A stretch of 64,000 nt of DNA from positions 1 through 64,000 of the forward strand of contig NZ_JBBMFK010000008.1 of assembly GCF_040096055.1 (NCBI RefSeq), read 5' to 3'. Made by a program: the position numbers and the translations under genes. Source of the stretch: Pseudoflavonifractor intestinihominis. GTDB taxonomy: Bacteria > Bacillota > Clostridia > Oscillospirales > Oscillospiraceae. A model generated the notes under the pieces. It saw only the letters and a list, made by a program, of their open reading frames with translations. It made no database searches and was not told the DNA's origin. Positions 45,003-53,173 of this stretch are shown piece by piece (position 1 is the stretch's first letter; every line of letters begins with the position of its first letter).

Positions 45003-46202
45003 GTGAAAAAACCAAACCCCTATCACCTGCCCGGCGCGCCGGGGCTCACCTGCCACCTGAGCACGCCCAAGGTCACCATGGGCCACGGCGCCCTCAGCCA
45101 GCTGGGCGCCCTCCCCGGCGGCCGGATCGCCCTGGTGCTGGACGCCTACCTGATGGACAGCCCGCTCCTTCAGACCCTGACCGGCCAGACTCTGGCCGGT
45201 CAGGAATACCGCATCATCTGCGGCGTGAAGGACGAGCCCTCCTTTGCCGCCATCGACCCCTATATTCCGGTCATCCGTGAATTCGCCCCCACCCAGATCG
45301 TGGCCATCGGCGGCGGCTCCACCATGGACACCGCCAAGGCCCTCTGGGCCTTCTACGAGCGGCCCGAGCTGACCTGGGACACCCTCACCGGCGGCACCCC
45401 GCTGCCCGCCTTTCCCGGAAAGGCGGTGCTCATCGCCGTGCCCACCACCAGCGGGACCGGCGCCGAGGCCACCGGTGCGGCGGTCTACAAGCGCTACGAC
45501 GGCACCAAGGCCCTGCTGATCGACGGAGCCATCCGCCCCGGCCAGGTGTTCCTGGACTTTGACCTGCTCTCCTCTCTGCCCAAAAAGGTGGTGGCCAACG
45601 CCGGTGTGGACGCCCTGGCCCATGTCATCGGCGCCATGAGCGTGGAGTCCGCCAACCCCATGGACAAGATGATCTGTACCCAGGTGGCCCTGAGCATCCT
45701 TCAGAATCTGCCCCGCTCCTACCTGACCGCCGATCCCCAGGCCAGGGACATGATGCACGTGTGCGCCTACCTGGCGGGGGACGAGATCAACAACGCCGGC
45801 GGCGGCCTGGAGCACAAGCTGGATATGTTCGCCAAGGCCTACCACATCCCCCACGGCGAGATCATCGGCATCTTCCTGCCCTACACCATGCTCTACCTGC
45901 TGCCGGAAAACCACTACCTGCCCCTGGCCGAGCAGCTGGGCATCCCCGGCGGCAGCCCGGAGGAAAAGCAGCGGGCTCTGGTGGGGCGCATCTGGGAGAT
46001 GTACGACCTGCTGGGTATGCCCAAGACCATCCGGGATGCCGGTGTGCCGGAGCAGGAGTTCCTGGACAAGCTGCCGGAGTACATTGAAATGGTCAAGGCC
46101 ATCGGACATATCTACTGGATTCGCGGCTTCCGGGGGGACGACTCCCTGCGGGACCTCTATCTTCAGGCATACTACGGAATCAATGAGGAGGATCTGAAAT
46201 GA
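45003..46202 (+). CDS. Iron-containing alcohol dehydrogenase
   Basis: A 399-residue group III (Fe-type) alcohol dehydrogenase. Dinucleotide loop IGGGSTMDTAKALW, VPTTSGTGAEATGAAV, and the metal site built from Asp and His in GVDALAHVIGAM plus His in GGGLEHKLDM and the IPHGEIIGI motif. Probable role: reduction of an aldehyde released in the pathway (as FucO reduces lactaldehyde) or oxidation of a polyol; which one is not clear from sequence. GTG start at 45003 after GGGAG. It overlaps the next dehydrogenase by 4 bases. Confidence 0.88.
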   Translation: MKKPNPYHLPGAPGLTCHLSTPKVTMGHGALSQLGALPGGRIALVLDAYLMDSPLLQTLTGQTLAGQEYRIICGVKDEPSFAAIDPYIPVIREFAPTQIVAIGGGSTMDTAKALWAFYERPELTWDTLTGGTPLPAFPGKAVLIAVPTTSGTGAEATGAAVYKRYDGTKALLIDGAIRPGQVFLDFDLLSSLPKKVVANAGVDALAHVIGAMSVESANPMDKMICTQVALSILQNLPRSYLTADPQARDMMHVCAYLAGDEINNAGGGLEHKLDMFAKAYHIPHGEIIGIFLPYTMLYLLPENHYLPLAEQLGIPGGSPEEKQRALVGRIWEMYDLLGMPKTIRDAGVPEQEFLDKLPEYIEMVKAIGHIYWIRGFRGDDSLRDLYLQAYYGINEEDLK

Positions 46203-47233
46203 AGGTTGTCGCCATTACGGGCCCCAGAAAGACCGGGGTTTTTGACATCGAAAAGCCGGTGCCCGGCCCAGGGCAGGTGCTCATCCGCATCCACGCCTGC
46301 GCCCTGTGCACCTTTGAGCAGCGGGTGTTTACCCAGGTCACCAAAAAGGCCCTGCCCTATGTGGGCGGCCACGAGTGCGCCGGCGTCATTGAGGAGCTGG
46401 GTCCCGGCGTGGACGCCGCCGCCTGGCCGCTGGGCCGAAAGGTGGCGGTCCGGGTGCTCCAGTCCTGCGGCACCTGCTACTACTGCCGCCACGGACAGGA
46501 GAACCTGTGCACCGGGGCCTACGCCAAGTCCGCCGCCTCCGCCGGCAGCCTGAACCCCAACGGTCTGGGTGAATATCTGGCCGTAAACCTGGACCAGGTC
46601 TACCCCCTGGCCGACGACACCCCCTATGAGCAGGCCGTCTTTGTGGAGCCCTTCGCCTGTGTGCTCAACAGCATCGAGCGGGGCCAGATCGAGCTGGGGG
46701 ACGACGTGGCGGTCATCGGCGGCGGCATCATGGGCATGCTCCATGTCATTGCCTCCAAGATGTCGGGCGCCCGGGTCATTCTCAGCGAGCCCGACCCCAA
46801 CCGGGCCGAGATGGCCCGCCGTTACGGCGCGGACGTGGTCCTCAACCCCAAGGAGGAGGACGTGGTGGCCAGGGTCAAGGAACTCACCGGTGGCATGGGC
46901 GCCAATGTGGTCTTCAACACCACGCCCTTTGCCGCGCTGGCGGCCCAGGCCGTGGCCATGACCGCTCCGCTGGGCCGGTGCGTGATGTACAGTTCCCTCC
47001 ACCCCGACGAGCCCATCCAGGTCAGCCCCAACGCCATCCACAACACCGAGGTCGTGATCACCGGCTCCAAGAGCCCCAGCGTAAAGTCCTTTGACACCTC
47101 CGCCCGCATCCTCTCCAAGGGGATCGTGGACCTGCGGCCCCTCCTCACCGAGTCCTATGAAAAGGAGGACGCGGACACCGCCTTTGAGCGGGCCTGCAGT
47201 ATGGACACCTACCGGGTGATGATCAAATTCTGA
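46199..47233 (+). CDS. Zinc-dependent medium-chain dehydrogenase
   Basis: A 344-residue MDR-superfamily enzyme resembling sorbitol or polyol-phosphate dehydrogenases. The catalytic zinc region is CALCTFEQRVF and GGHECAG, the structural-zinc Cys cluster CGTCYYCRHGQENLC, and the NAD loop VAVIGGGIMGMLHVIASKM. The position after a PTS and before an aldolase suggests it oxidises the phosphorylated sugar alcohol to a ketose phosphate. This is inference. Start overlaps the Fe-dehydrogenase stop (ATGA). Confidence 0.88.
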   Translation: MKVVAITGPRKTGVFDIEKPVPGPGQVLIRIHACALCTFEQRVFTQVTKKALPYVGGHECAGVIEELGPGVDAAAWPLGRKVAVRVLQSCGTCYYCRHGQENLCTGAYAKSAASAGSLNPNGLGEYLAVNLDQVYPLADDTPYEQAVFVEPFACVLNSIERGQIELGDDVAVIGGGIMGMLHVIASKMSGARVILSEPDPNRAEMARRYGADVVLNPKEEDVVARVKELTGGMGANVVFNTTPFAALAAQAVAMTAPLGRCVMYSSLHPDEPIQVSPNAIHNTEVVITGSKSPSVKSFDTSARILSKGIVDLRPLLTESYEKEDADTAFERACSMDTYRVMIKF

Positions 47234-47259
47234 TACGAAATAGAAAGGTGTGAGCGGCT

Positions 47260-48108
47260 ATGCTGGTCTCTATGGTGGGCCTGATGCAGAAGGCCCGGCA
47301 GGAGGGCTACTGCATCCCCGCCCCCGCGGTGGAAAACGAGCACACGGTGCGCGCCTGCATCGCGGCGGCGGAGGCCAAGAATTCCCCCCTGATCCTCATC
47401 TCCCTGTTTAAAGTCAATCCCGACATCATGATGTTCGGCCGCATCATTACGGACATCGCCCTGCGCACCCGGGTGCCCATCGCCATCTGTCAGGACCACG
47501 GCGCCACCTATGAGGAGGCCGTCTGGGCCATCCGCGCCGGATATACCGACATCATGGTGGACCGCTCCTCCCTGCCCTATGAGGAGAACGTGGCCCAGGT
47601 AAAGGAACTGGTCAAAATCGCCCATGCCGTGGGCGTGGGCGTGGAGGCCGAGCTGGGCCATGTGGGCACCAACTCCGACGGTCCCGACGACTCGGGAGAG
47701 GGTACGGGCAGCAGCGTCTTTACCGTCCCCGCCGAAGCGGCCTCCTTTGTGGCCGAGACCGGGGTGGATACCCTGGCGGTGTCCATCGGCACTGCCCACG
47801 GCCCCTACAAGGGCACCCCCAAGCTCCAGTTCGACCTGCTGCGGCAACTGCGGGAGACCGTCCCTGTGCCCCTGGTCCTCCACGGCGGCTCGGGCACCGG
47901 AGATGAAAATCTGTCCAGGGCCTGCAAGATGGGCATCTGCAAGCTGAACATCTCCAACGACCTGAAGCGGGGCGCCATCGCCGCCCTGACCGCCCAGGAC
48001 AACCTGATGGGCATGGGCGCCTACAAGATGTACCCGCTGCTGGCCCAGGGGTATACGCAGACCCTGGAACACTACATCGACATATGCGGTTCCGCCGGGA
48101 AAGCGTGA
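47260..48108 (+). CDS. Class II (zinc) ketose-phosphate aldolase
   Basis: A 282-residue class II aldolase of the fructose/tagatose-bisphosphate type: ICQDHGATYEEAVWAIRAGYTDIMVDRS (zinc-binding His), GVEAELGHVGT, and LVLHGGSGTGDENLSRACKMGICKLN (second zinc His and phosphate loop). It would cleave a ketose phosphate to DHAP plus an aldehyde. No kinase gene accompanies it, so the substrate may be a ketose 1-phosphate rather than a bisphosphate. AAAGGTG precedes the ATG by ten bases. Last gene of the PTS operon; a terminator follows. Confidence 0.88.
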   Translation: MLVSMVGLMQKARQEGYCIPAPAVENEHTVRACIAAAEAKNSPLILISLFKVNPDIMMFGRIITDIALRTRVPIAICQDHGATYEEAVWAIRAGYTDIMVDRSSLPYEENVAQVKELVKIAHAVGVGVEAELGHVGTNSDGPDDSGEGTGSSVFTVPAEAASFVAETGVDTLAVSIGTAHGPYKGTPKLQFDLLRQLRETVPVPLVLHGGSGTGDENLSRACKMGICKLNISNDLKRGAIAALTAQDNLMGMGAYKMYPLLAQGYTQTLEHYIDICGSAGKA

Positions 48109-48172
48109 CCTCTCCCGGCCGTGAAGCGGCCGCGCTGCATAGCAAAGGGCTGGCACTGCCGGCTTTTCAGAC

Positions 48173-48210
48173 GGAAAAAGGGTATGCACTGAGGTGCATA
48201 CCCTTTTTCC
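48173..48210. terminator. Terminator between PTS operon and leftward genes
   Basis: A perfect 17-bp stem (48173-48189 with 48194-48210) with a TGAG loop and internal A5/T5 runs. It is placed to stop both the aldolase transcript and the leftward genes ending at 48236. Confidence 0.85.
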
Positions 48211-48235
48211 TGTTCCGGGCTGTTCCGACGCCCCG

Positions 48236-48454
48236 TCAGGCCGAACGGTGCTGCGGCAGGGTACGGGACATCAGGTATCCCGCCTCTGCGGAGGGCCGGA
48301 CTGTCCTGGCCTTTGCCCGCTGCTCCATGCAGAACCGTCCCGCAGTGCAGCACGCCGTCCCCAGGGGTCTCCAGGCAGGGTCCACACCGGCCATGGGACC
48401 TACGGCCGCCCTGCGGAAGGGCGCCCCATTGGCACAGATCAGGTCTTTGGACAT
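48236..48454 (-). CDS. Short unknown protein beside the SMI1-like gene
   Basis: 72 residues, not recognised. It starts MSKDLICANGAPFRRAAVG and contains four Cys. There is no signal peptide or membrane helix. The case for its being real is a strong AAGGAGGG six bases before the ATG, a position 35 bases downstream of the SMI1-like gene, and a terminator just past its stop. The case against is its Arg/Pro-rich composition, as in shadow frames of GC-rich DNA. If real, it is cotranscribed with the SMI1-like gene. Confidence 0.5.
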   Translation of the reverse strand: MSKDLICANGAPFRRAAVGPMAGVDPAWRPLGTACCTAGRFCMEQRAKARTVRPSAEAGYLMSRTLPQHRSA

Positions 48455-48489
48455 GTTCCACCCTCCTTTTCTCTCTCTTCCGCCGTTCT

Positions 48490-48897
48490 CTACTCCGCCC
48501 AAGGGGCCCTCCCCCGCCCCTCCGCCGTCTTCCGCTCTTCCTCCAGGAAGTCCACAAGGGTGGGCCAGGTCTGGAAGAGCGCGCCGTTCCTGCGATCTAT
48601 TTGGAGCACCTGCCCCCGGGCGTCCAGGTAGAGGGGATCGCCGAAGGACATGCGGCCCAGCGGGACGCAGCCGCCCAATACCGGCTCCTTCAGCGCCTCT
48701 CCCGCGCTGTAGAGCACGGTGCCCGGGGCGTTGAGCTCCATGCCGTCGCTGATGGCCCACAGCTCATAGAGCACATCCGGGGCCCGTGGGCAGTGCCGCC
48801 GGAAGGCGGCCACGGCTCCGTCGGACGCCGGGGGCGCAAGGGATACCGGCATTCTCCGGGTCATCATCAGGATCTGCTTGTACAGGCTGATCGCCAT
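48490..48897 (-). CDS. SMI1/KNR4 (SUKH)-like protein
   Basis: About 135 residues. APPASDGAVAAFRRHCPRAPDVLYELWAISDGMELNAPGTVLYS and then GDPLYLDARGQVLQIDR fit the SMI1/KNR4 fold, in which a helix leading into an S-(N/D)-G turn is typical. Bacterial SUKH proteins are often immunity proteins for polymorphic toxins, but many stand alone. No toxin gene is next to it; the divergent neighbour is the large NTPase. ATG at 48897 with a GGTGGAG site; the longer frame to 49095 has poor composition. The assignment is by pattern only. Confidence 0.6.
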   Translation of the reverse strand: MAISLYKQILMMTRRMPVSLAPPASDGAVAAFRRHCPRAPDVLYELWAISDGMELNAPGTVLYSAGEALKEPVLGGCVPLGRMSFGDPLYLDARGQVLQIDRRNGALFQTWPTLVDFLEEERKTAEGRGRAPWAE

Positions 48898-49067
48898 GGA
48901 TCTCCACCTTGCTGTCATAAGTGCTGCAAAGTTCCGGCGCGGAACTGCAGAAATCCATCTTTTTCCCTCTGATGTGACCTTATTCCCCTCCGTTCGCCCC
49001 CGCAACCCGCCGGTTCGGGAAGCAGTCGGGACCCGTCCGGGACAAGCCGCCGTCCGCGTACCGGGGA
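48898..49067. other. Gap between divergent genes
   Basis: The 333 bases between the SMI1-like start and the NTPase start hold the NTPase promoter (49068-49096) and a hairpin (49185-49211). No promoter for the leftward gene was convincingly found in 48898-49067, and no further gene is seen. Confidence 0.5.
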
Positions 49068-49096
49068 TTGCGGAAGAAAAATTTGTATGGTACACT
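49068..49096 (+). promoter_or_regulatory. Promoter of the STAND NTPase
   Basis: TTGCGG (49068-49073), 17 bp, TACACT (49091-49096) with a TGG just before it (extended -10). The leader is about 125 bases. Confidence 0.6.
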
Positions 49097-49184
49097 AAAT
49101 TCAGTCAAAATCCCCGGAATTTCGGCGGAGAGATGGGGTTCATCCCTCCCTCGAATTCCGGCTTTTTCGCCCTGATACGCAAAA

Positions 49185-49211
49185 AAGCATCCCGACCATG
49201 TCGGGATGCTT
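49185..49211. promoter_or_regulatory. Leader hairpin abutting the ribosome site
   Basis: A perfect 12-bp stem (49185-49196 with 49200-49211) and 3-nt loop end directly at the GAAAGGAG ribosome site of the NTPase gene. On the minus strand a T6 run follows, so it is also an intrinsic terminator against leftward transcription entering from the NTPase gene. Confidence 0.6.
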
Positions 49212-49230
49212 GAAAGGAGCGTGGGTTGTG

Positions 49231-52200
49231 ATGCCCGGAACGCGCGACATCTCCTGGCGGGAACGCCTGGTAAACGGCAAAAAGCTGGCGGACTTTCAGG
49301 CGGGCGTGGCCGCCGACCTGGCCAAGGAGCTCGCCAGAACGGAGGAGAAGCTCCGCTCCGCCTCTCCCGCCCGGGCGGATGCCCTGAAGCGGGAGCTCAA
49401 CCACTGCCGGAAGGTCCTGGAGCGGCTGGACCGGGTGGGCCCGGAGCCCCGGCGGCACGTGACGCTGTGGGGCCTGCGGGAGGCGCTGTGCACCGGCGGG
49501 CCACCCATCCTGGGCGCGGGAAAGCCGCCCGCCATGGACGCGCTCATGGACTGGGTGTTCGGCGGGACCGTCTTTGATATCCAGCTTCTCCGGGGTGAGA
49601 AGGGCCTGACCAAAAAGAGCGTCCAGAACAAGCTGTCCATCCTCCAGCACGGCTGCTATCAGTACCGGGAGACGGGAAAGCAGGAGGTGTGCAGGGAGTA
49701 CCTGGACCAGCTGCTGGAGCAGTACCGGAAGCAGCCGGTTCTGCGCCTGCAGCAGGTGCGGGACCGGCTGGACGAGAGCTGCGCCCGGGACGGCTTCCAG
49801 CTGAGCGGCGCGGCGGCGCTCCAAATCGACGACCTGTTCCAGGGCGTCCGCCGGGAGATGGGCAGGCCCTCGGTCTCCTGGCAGGCGGAGGGCCGGGAGC
49901 GGGCCCTCCGGCAGCTGAGCCTTCTCTTTGTCCTGGCCCTGCTGACCGAGGACTGCTATCCCGCGGCGGACAGCCCGGCGGCACACTGGCTGGCCGGAGA
50001 GGACGGGCCCCGGGACCGGGCCGTCTCCCCCCCGCCGCCCCGCTGGGACCTGAGCAGGAGCGACGGCATTTTCCAGTGGAATATGGAGGAGATCGCCGAC
50101 GAGCTGATCCCGGACGTGACCGTGGAGGGGCAGACCTTCCGCACCCTGCCCGCCGGCAGGGGCCGCCCCTGCAGCACTCCCATGGAGCAGATTCTGGAGC
50201 GCTGGGATACCGCCCGGCTGTTCCTCCTGTGCGGGGAGCAGGACAGCGCCGTGTCCGGCGCCGGGAAGACCACCTCCCTGCGGCTGCTGTGCCGGTATCT
50301 GCCCCGCCTCCGGCCCATCTTCGTCCCGCTCAGCCGGGTCTATACCGCCTACGAGATGCGCAACCTGCAAAAGGAAAACGGACGGCCCCGGCTGCTCACC
50401 TGGCTGGAGCTCCAGGGCGTCCTTCTGCCGGACCGGGAGGACCTGTCCGGCCGGCTCCTCATTCTGGACGGACTGGACGAGATCACCGCCCCCGAGGGGG
50501 TCCAGGCCCTGTGCGACGACCTGGTGGCCCTGTGCCGCCTCCCCTCCCTGCGGATCATCGTCAGCAGCAAGCTGCCCCCCGAGGAGCTCGCCGCCTGGCG
50601 TCTGGGCCTGCGGGGCATTTCCAACCTGTGGCGGGGCGGCGTCCCCTGCCGCATCCGGACCATCGGCCGGGCCCAGCGGCTGGACTACCTGCGGCGCAGC
50701 GGCCAGGCCCAGACGGAGGACAGCGAGGGGCTGAACACCCCCTTTCTCCTCACCCTGTACGGCTCCACCCAGCGCTTTCTCTCGGACGCCCATGCCCCCA
50801 TCTTCCAGAGCATCCGGGACCGGTGGCTCTCCCCTGCAGTGGGCAGCGGACAGGAGGCCCTCTTTTACCGCTATCTGTGCGTCCAGATCTGCCGCTGGTG
50901 CGAGAGCTGCCCCGGGGACGACGTGCGCAGCGAGCTGGACGCCTTTTTCCTCCTGTTCGCCCTGCCTGCGGTGGCCTTCCGAATGCTGGTCCACCAGGTG
51001 TGCGACAGCTACTATGTGCCCTCCGCCGCCGACCCGGTGGACGGCCAGCGGGTGGAGGGCCTCATCCGGGACAGCTTCCTCGCCTTCCGGCAGATGCTGC
51101 GCCACTTCCCCCAGTATCAACACGGCGGGCTGGAGGTCCTGGCCTCCCAGAGCGGAGCCCTGACGGCGGAGGGGCTCGCCGCCGGGCAGGCCGCCGCCGT
51201 CCTCCACCGCAGCTTTGACCCGGACACTCTGGAGTGGGCCTACCACTTTGTCAACCACGCCATGGGGGACAGCCTGGCCATGCTCCACATGGCCAACCTG
51301 TTCTACGCCGCCTACCAACAGAACCGCACCGGCCACGGGACCATGGAGGGCCCCTTTTGGGACTGCCCCGCCCACTATCTCCACCGCCCCATGCTCAGGC
51401 GGGTCTACGGCTTTCTCTGCGTGCTCTTCGGCGGGGAGGATGTACTCCGGGGCATTCTGGAGCATCCGGACAGCACCCCCTGCGCCGGTCTCTCCGGCTA
51501 CCTGCTGTGTACCCTGGCCGCCGAGATGTGCGCGGCACTGGAACTGCCCCAGCAGCGGGCGTGGCTGACAAGGGCCGCCGCCCTCCGGGCTTGTCTGGAC
51601 CCTGCCTGTTCCGGCCGGGTGGGGGTGGAGTACATCATGCTGGACCTGTGCGAGCAGTCCCGGGAGCTCCGGCTGAAGGGACGGTTTGCCCAGGCGGCGG
51701 AGGCCGCGCGGGAGGCCATCCGGGTCCACCGGGACCACCCGGAGTTCAAAAACTCCGACGGATACCACAGCCTGGCCAAGGTCTACCTGGAGCAGGTCGC
51801 CCGCCTCCTCAACGGCCAGGACCCGGGCGAGCAGCCCCTGTCCGCCGTCCCGCCGGAGGAGCGGGCCACGGCGGACCAGGTGTGGACGGCCCTCCATGGC
51901 CTGGCGGACCGGGGCGGGGACTGGCCCGAGGCAGACCCGGTGCTGGGGCGGCTTCTGCCCCAGAGCCGCCCGGTGCTCCCCGCCCTCCTGGCCCTGGCCG
52001 ACCGGGCCAGGCTGCGGCTGGACCACTACCAGGCCAGGGGCTGGATGGGCAGCGAGACGGTGCATTTCCTCCTGGAGGCCTCCTATGTGGCCAAGCTGCT
52101 GAGCGTCTACGCGGCCTTTCACGAGGGGGCCTCCGGCGCGGCGCTGAACATGCTGGGGTGCTTCTGCGAAAACCAGCAGGAGCTGCTGGAGAACAGCCCG

Positions 52201-53070
52201 GATCTGGCCTTTTTCCAGCAGAACCCGGGCCTGCACAGCCCCATCCCCCGGGAGGCCCTGGCCGACCCCCGCCACGCCCTCCACGCCTGGCAGCTCTATC
52301 TGCGCATCTACCAGATCCAGCGGGGGCTCCAGCCCTACCCCGCCCGGCGTCTGTCCGCCCTGCTGCTGATGCGTCAGGTGCGGCTGGGCCAGGGGGAAGA
52401 GGCGCTGCCCGGCCCCGGCCCGGACCCCGCCCTGAATCAGGCCGAGCTGGATTTTCTGTGGGAGTCCACCGCCCGGTCCTGCTCCGGCCAGGGAAAGGGC
52501 GTCCAGCTCTGCCGTATCCGCTTTCTCAACGAGCTGCTGGAGCGGCAGGAGCCGGAGCTGTACATCCAGGGCGCGGTGCGGGACCGGGACGCCCTGAAAC
52601 AGGAGCTGGAGCGCCGCTACCGGGGGACTTGGGATATCTGCCGGTGCGACGCCCGCCTGGAGAAAGAGGATGGCTATGCCCCCGACCTGTTCACCATCAT
52701 CCTGCTGGCCGAGTACGCTCCGGTCCGGCCTGTTCCGCTGCGGACAGAGGCCTTCCAGTCGGCCATCCGCACCTTCTACCAGCAGCAGATCCCCACGGCC
52801 GCCCGGCTGGAAAAGGCTCTGTCCGCCGCCCTCCGGGACCCCCGGAACCGCCGCGCCGACCATGCGCTCCTTCGGGAAGCCCTTTGGACTGATCTGAGCC
52901 GGATCCGGTACACCACGGGGTACTTTCTGGGCATGGACGCGCTGCGACTCCACTGGCTGCGTCTGTCCCGCCTGACCCGGGTATCCCCTGAATTTGACGG
53001 GCTTTTCCGGGGGCAGGGGACCGAAGAGTGGCGCCAGGTGGTGGCGCGGCTGACAGGGACAGAGGCGTAA
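49231..53070 (+). CDS. Large STAND/NACHT-like P-loop NTPase
   Basis: 1279 residues, cytosolic. The N-terminal ~330 residues are helical and not recognised; a possible effector or adaptor. The NTPase core shows Walker A VSGAGKTTS (Lys346), Walker B RLLILDGLDEI (Asp413, Asp416, Glu417) as in NACHT proteins, then a sensor-like RIIVSSKLP and a winged-helix-like stretch. The C-terminal ~700 residues are helical repeats that look like a TPR-type solenoid (ARLWLDL-type repeats around 780-960), the usual sensor part of STAND proteins. Such proteins often act in antiphage defence or signalling. ATG at 49231; the adjacent GTG at 49228 has slightly better spacing to AAGGAG. It is monocistronic. Confidence 0.78.
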   Translation: MPGTRDISWRERLVNGKKLADFQAGVAADLAKELARTEEKLRSASPARADALKRELNHCRKVLERLDRVGPEPRRHVTLWGLREALCTGGPPILGAGKPPAMDALMDWVFGGTVFDIQLLRGEKGLTKKSVQNKLSILQHGCYQYRETGKQEVCREYLDQLLEQYRKQPVLRLQQVRDRLDESCARDGFQLSGAAALQIDDLFQGVRREMGRPSVSWQAEGRERALRQLSLLFVLALLTEDCYPAADSPAAHWLAGEDGPRDRAVSPPPPRWDLSRSDGIFQWNMEEIADELIPDVTVEGQTFRTLPAGRGRPCSTPMEQILERWDTARLFLLCGEQDSAVSGAGKTTSLRLLCRYLPRLRPIFVPLSRVYTAYEMRNLQKENGRPRLLTWLELQGVLLPDREDLSGRLLILDGLDEITAPEGVQALCDDLVALCRLPSLRIIVSSKLPPEELAAWRLGLRGISNLWRGGVPCRIRTIGRAQRLDYLRRSGQAQTEDSEGLNTPFLLTLYGSTQRFLSDAHAPIFQSIRDRWLSPAVGSGQEALFYRYLCVQICRWCESCPGDDVRSELDAFFLLFALPAVAFRMLVHQVCDSYYVPSAADPVDGQRVEGLIRDSFLAFRQMLRHFPQYQHGGLEVLASQSGALTAEGLAAGQAAAVLHRSFDPDTLEWAYHFVNHAMGDSLAMLHMANLFYAAYQQNRTGHGTMEGPFWDCPAHYLHRPMLRRVYGFLCVLFGGEDVLRGILEHPDSTPCAGLSGYLLCTLAAEMCAALELPQQRAWLTRAAALRACLDPACSGRVGVEYIMLDLCEQSRELRLKGRFAQAAEAAREAIRVHRDHPEFKNSDGYHSLAKVYLEQVARLLNGQDPGEQPLSAVPPEERATADQVWTALHGLADRGGDWPEADPVLGRLLPQSRPVLPALLALADRARLRLDHYQARGWMGSETVHFLLEASYVAKLLSVYAAFHEGASGAALNMLGCFCENQQELLENSPDLAFFQQNPGLHSPIPREALADPRHALHAWQLYLRIYQIQRGLQPYPARRLSALLLMRQVRLGQGEEALPGPGPDPALNQAELDFLWESTARSCSGQGKGVQLCRIRFLNELLERQEPELYIQGAVRDRDALKQELERRYRGTWDICRCDARLEKEDGYAPDLFTIILLAEYAPVRPVPLRTEAFQSAIRTFYQQQIPTAARLEKALSAALRDPRNRRADHALLREALWTDLSRIRYTTGYFLGMDALRLHWLRLSRLTRVSPEFDGLFRGQGTEEWRQVVARLTGTEA

Positions 53071-53092
53071 AAGTTCCTCTGCGAGGGGACCT

Positions 53093-53140
53093 TACGCAGA
53101 AAAAAAGCACGAGGCTCCGGGCCAGTGGCCCGGAGCCTCG
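53093..53140. terminator. Terminator between convergent NTPase and hexuronate operon
   Basis: A perfect 14-bp stem (53110-53123 with 53127-53140) with a 3-nt loop. On the minus strand a long T-run follows, so it chiefly ends the leftward KDG-kinase operon; it also lies 40 bases past the NTPase stop. Confidence 0.88.
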
Positions 53141-53173
53141 CTTTGCCGCTCTGGATTTGAACTGCGGCGTCCC

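Noticed and set aside
49105..52953. 1282-codon open frame antisense to the STAND NTPase
   Set aside because: Shadow frame. Its upstream end lies inside the NTPase gene without ribosome site, and the opposite strand has Walker A and B motifs.
53141..53172. tRNA-like T-loop (GTTCAAATCC on the minus strand)
   Set aside because: Flanking bases do not form the T-stem and no acceptor, D or anticodon arm can be built nearby.
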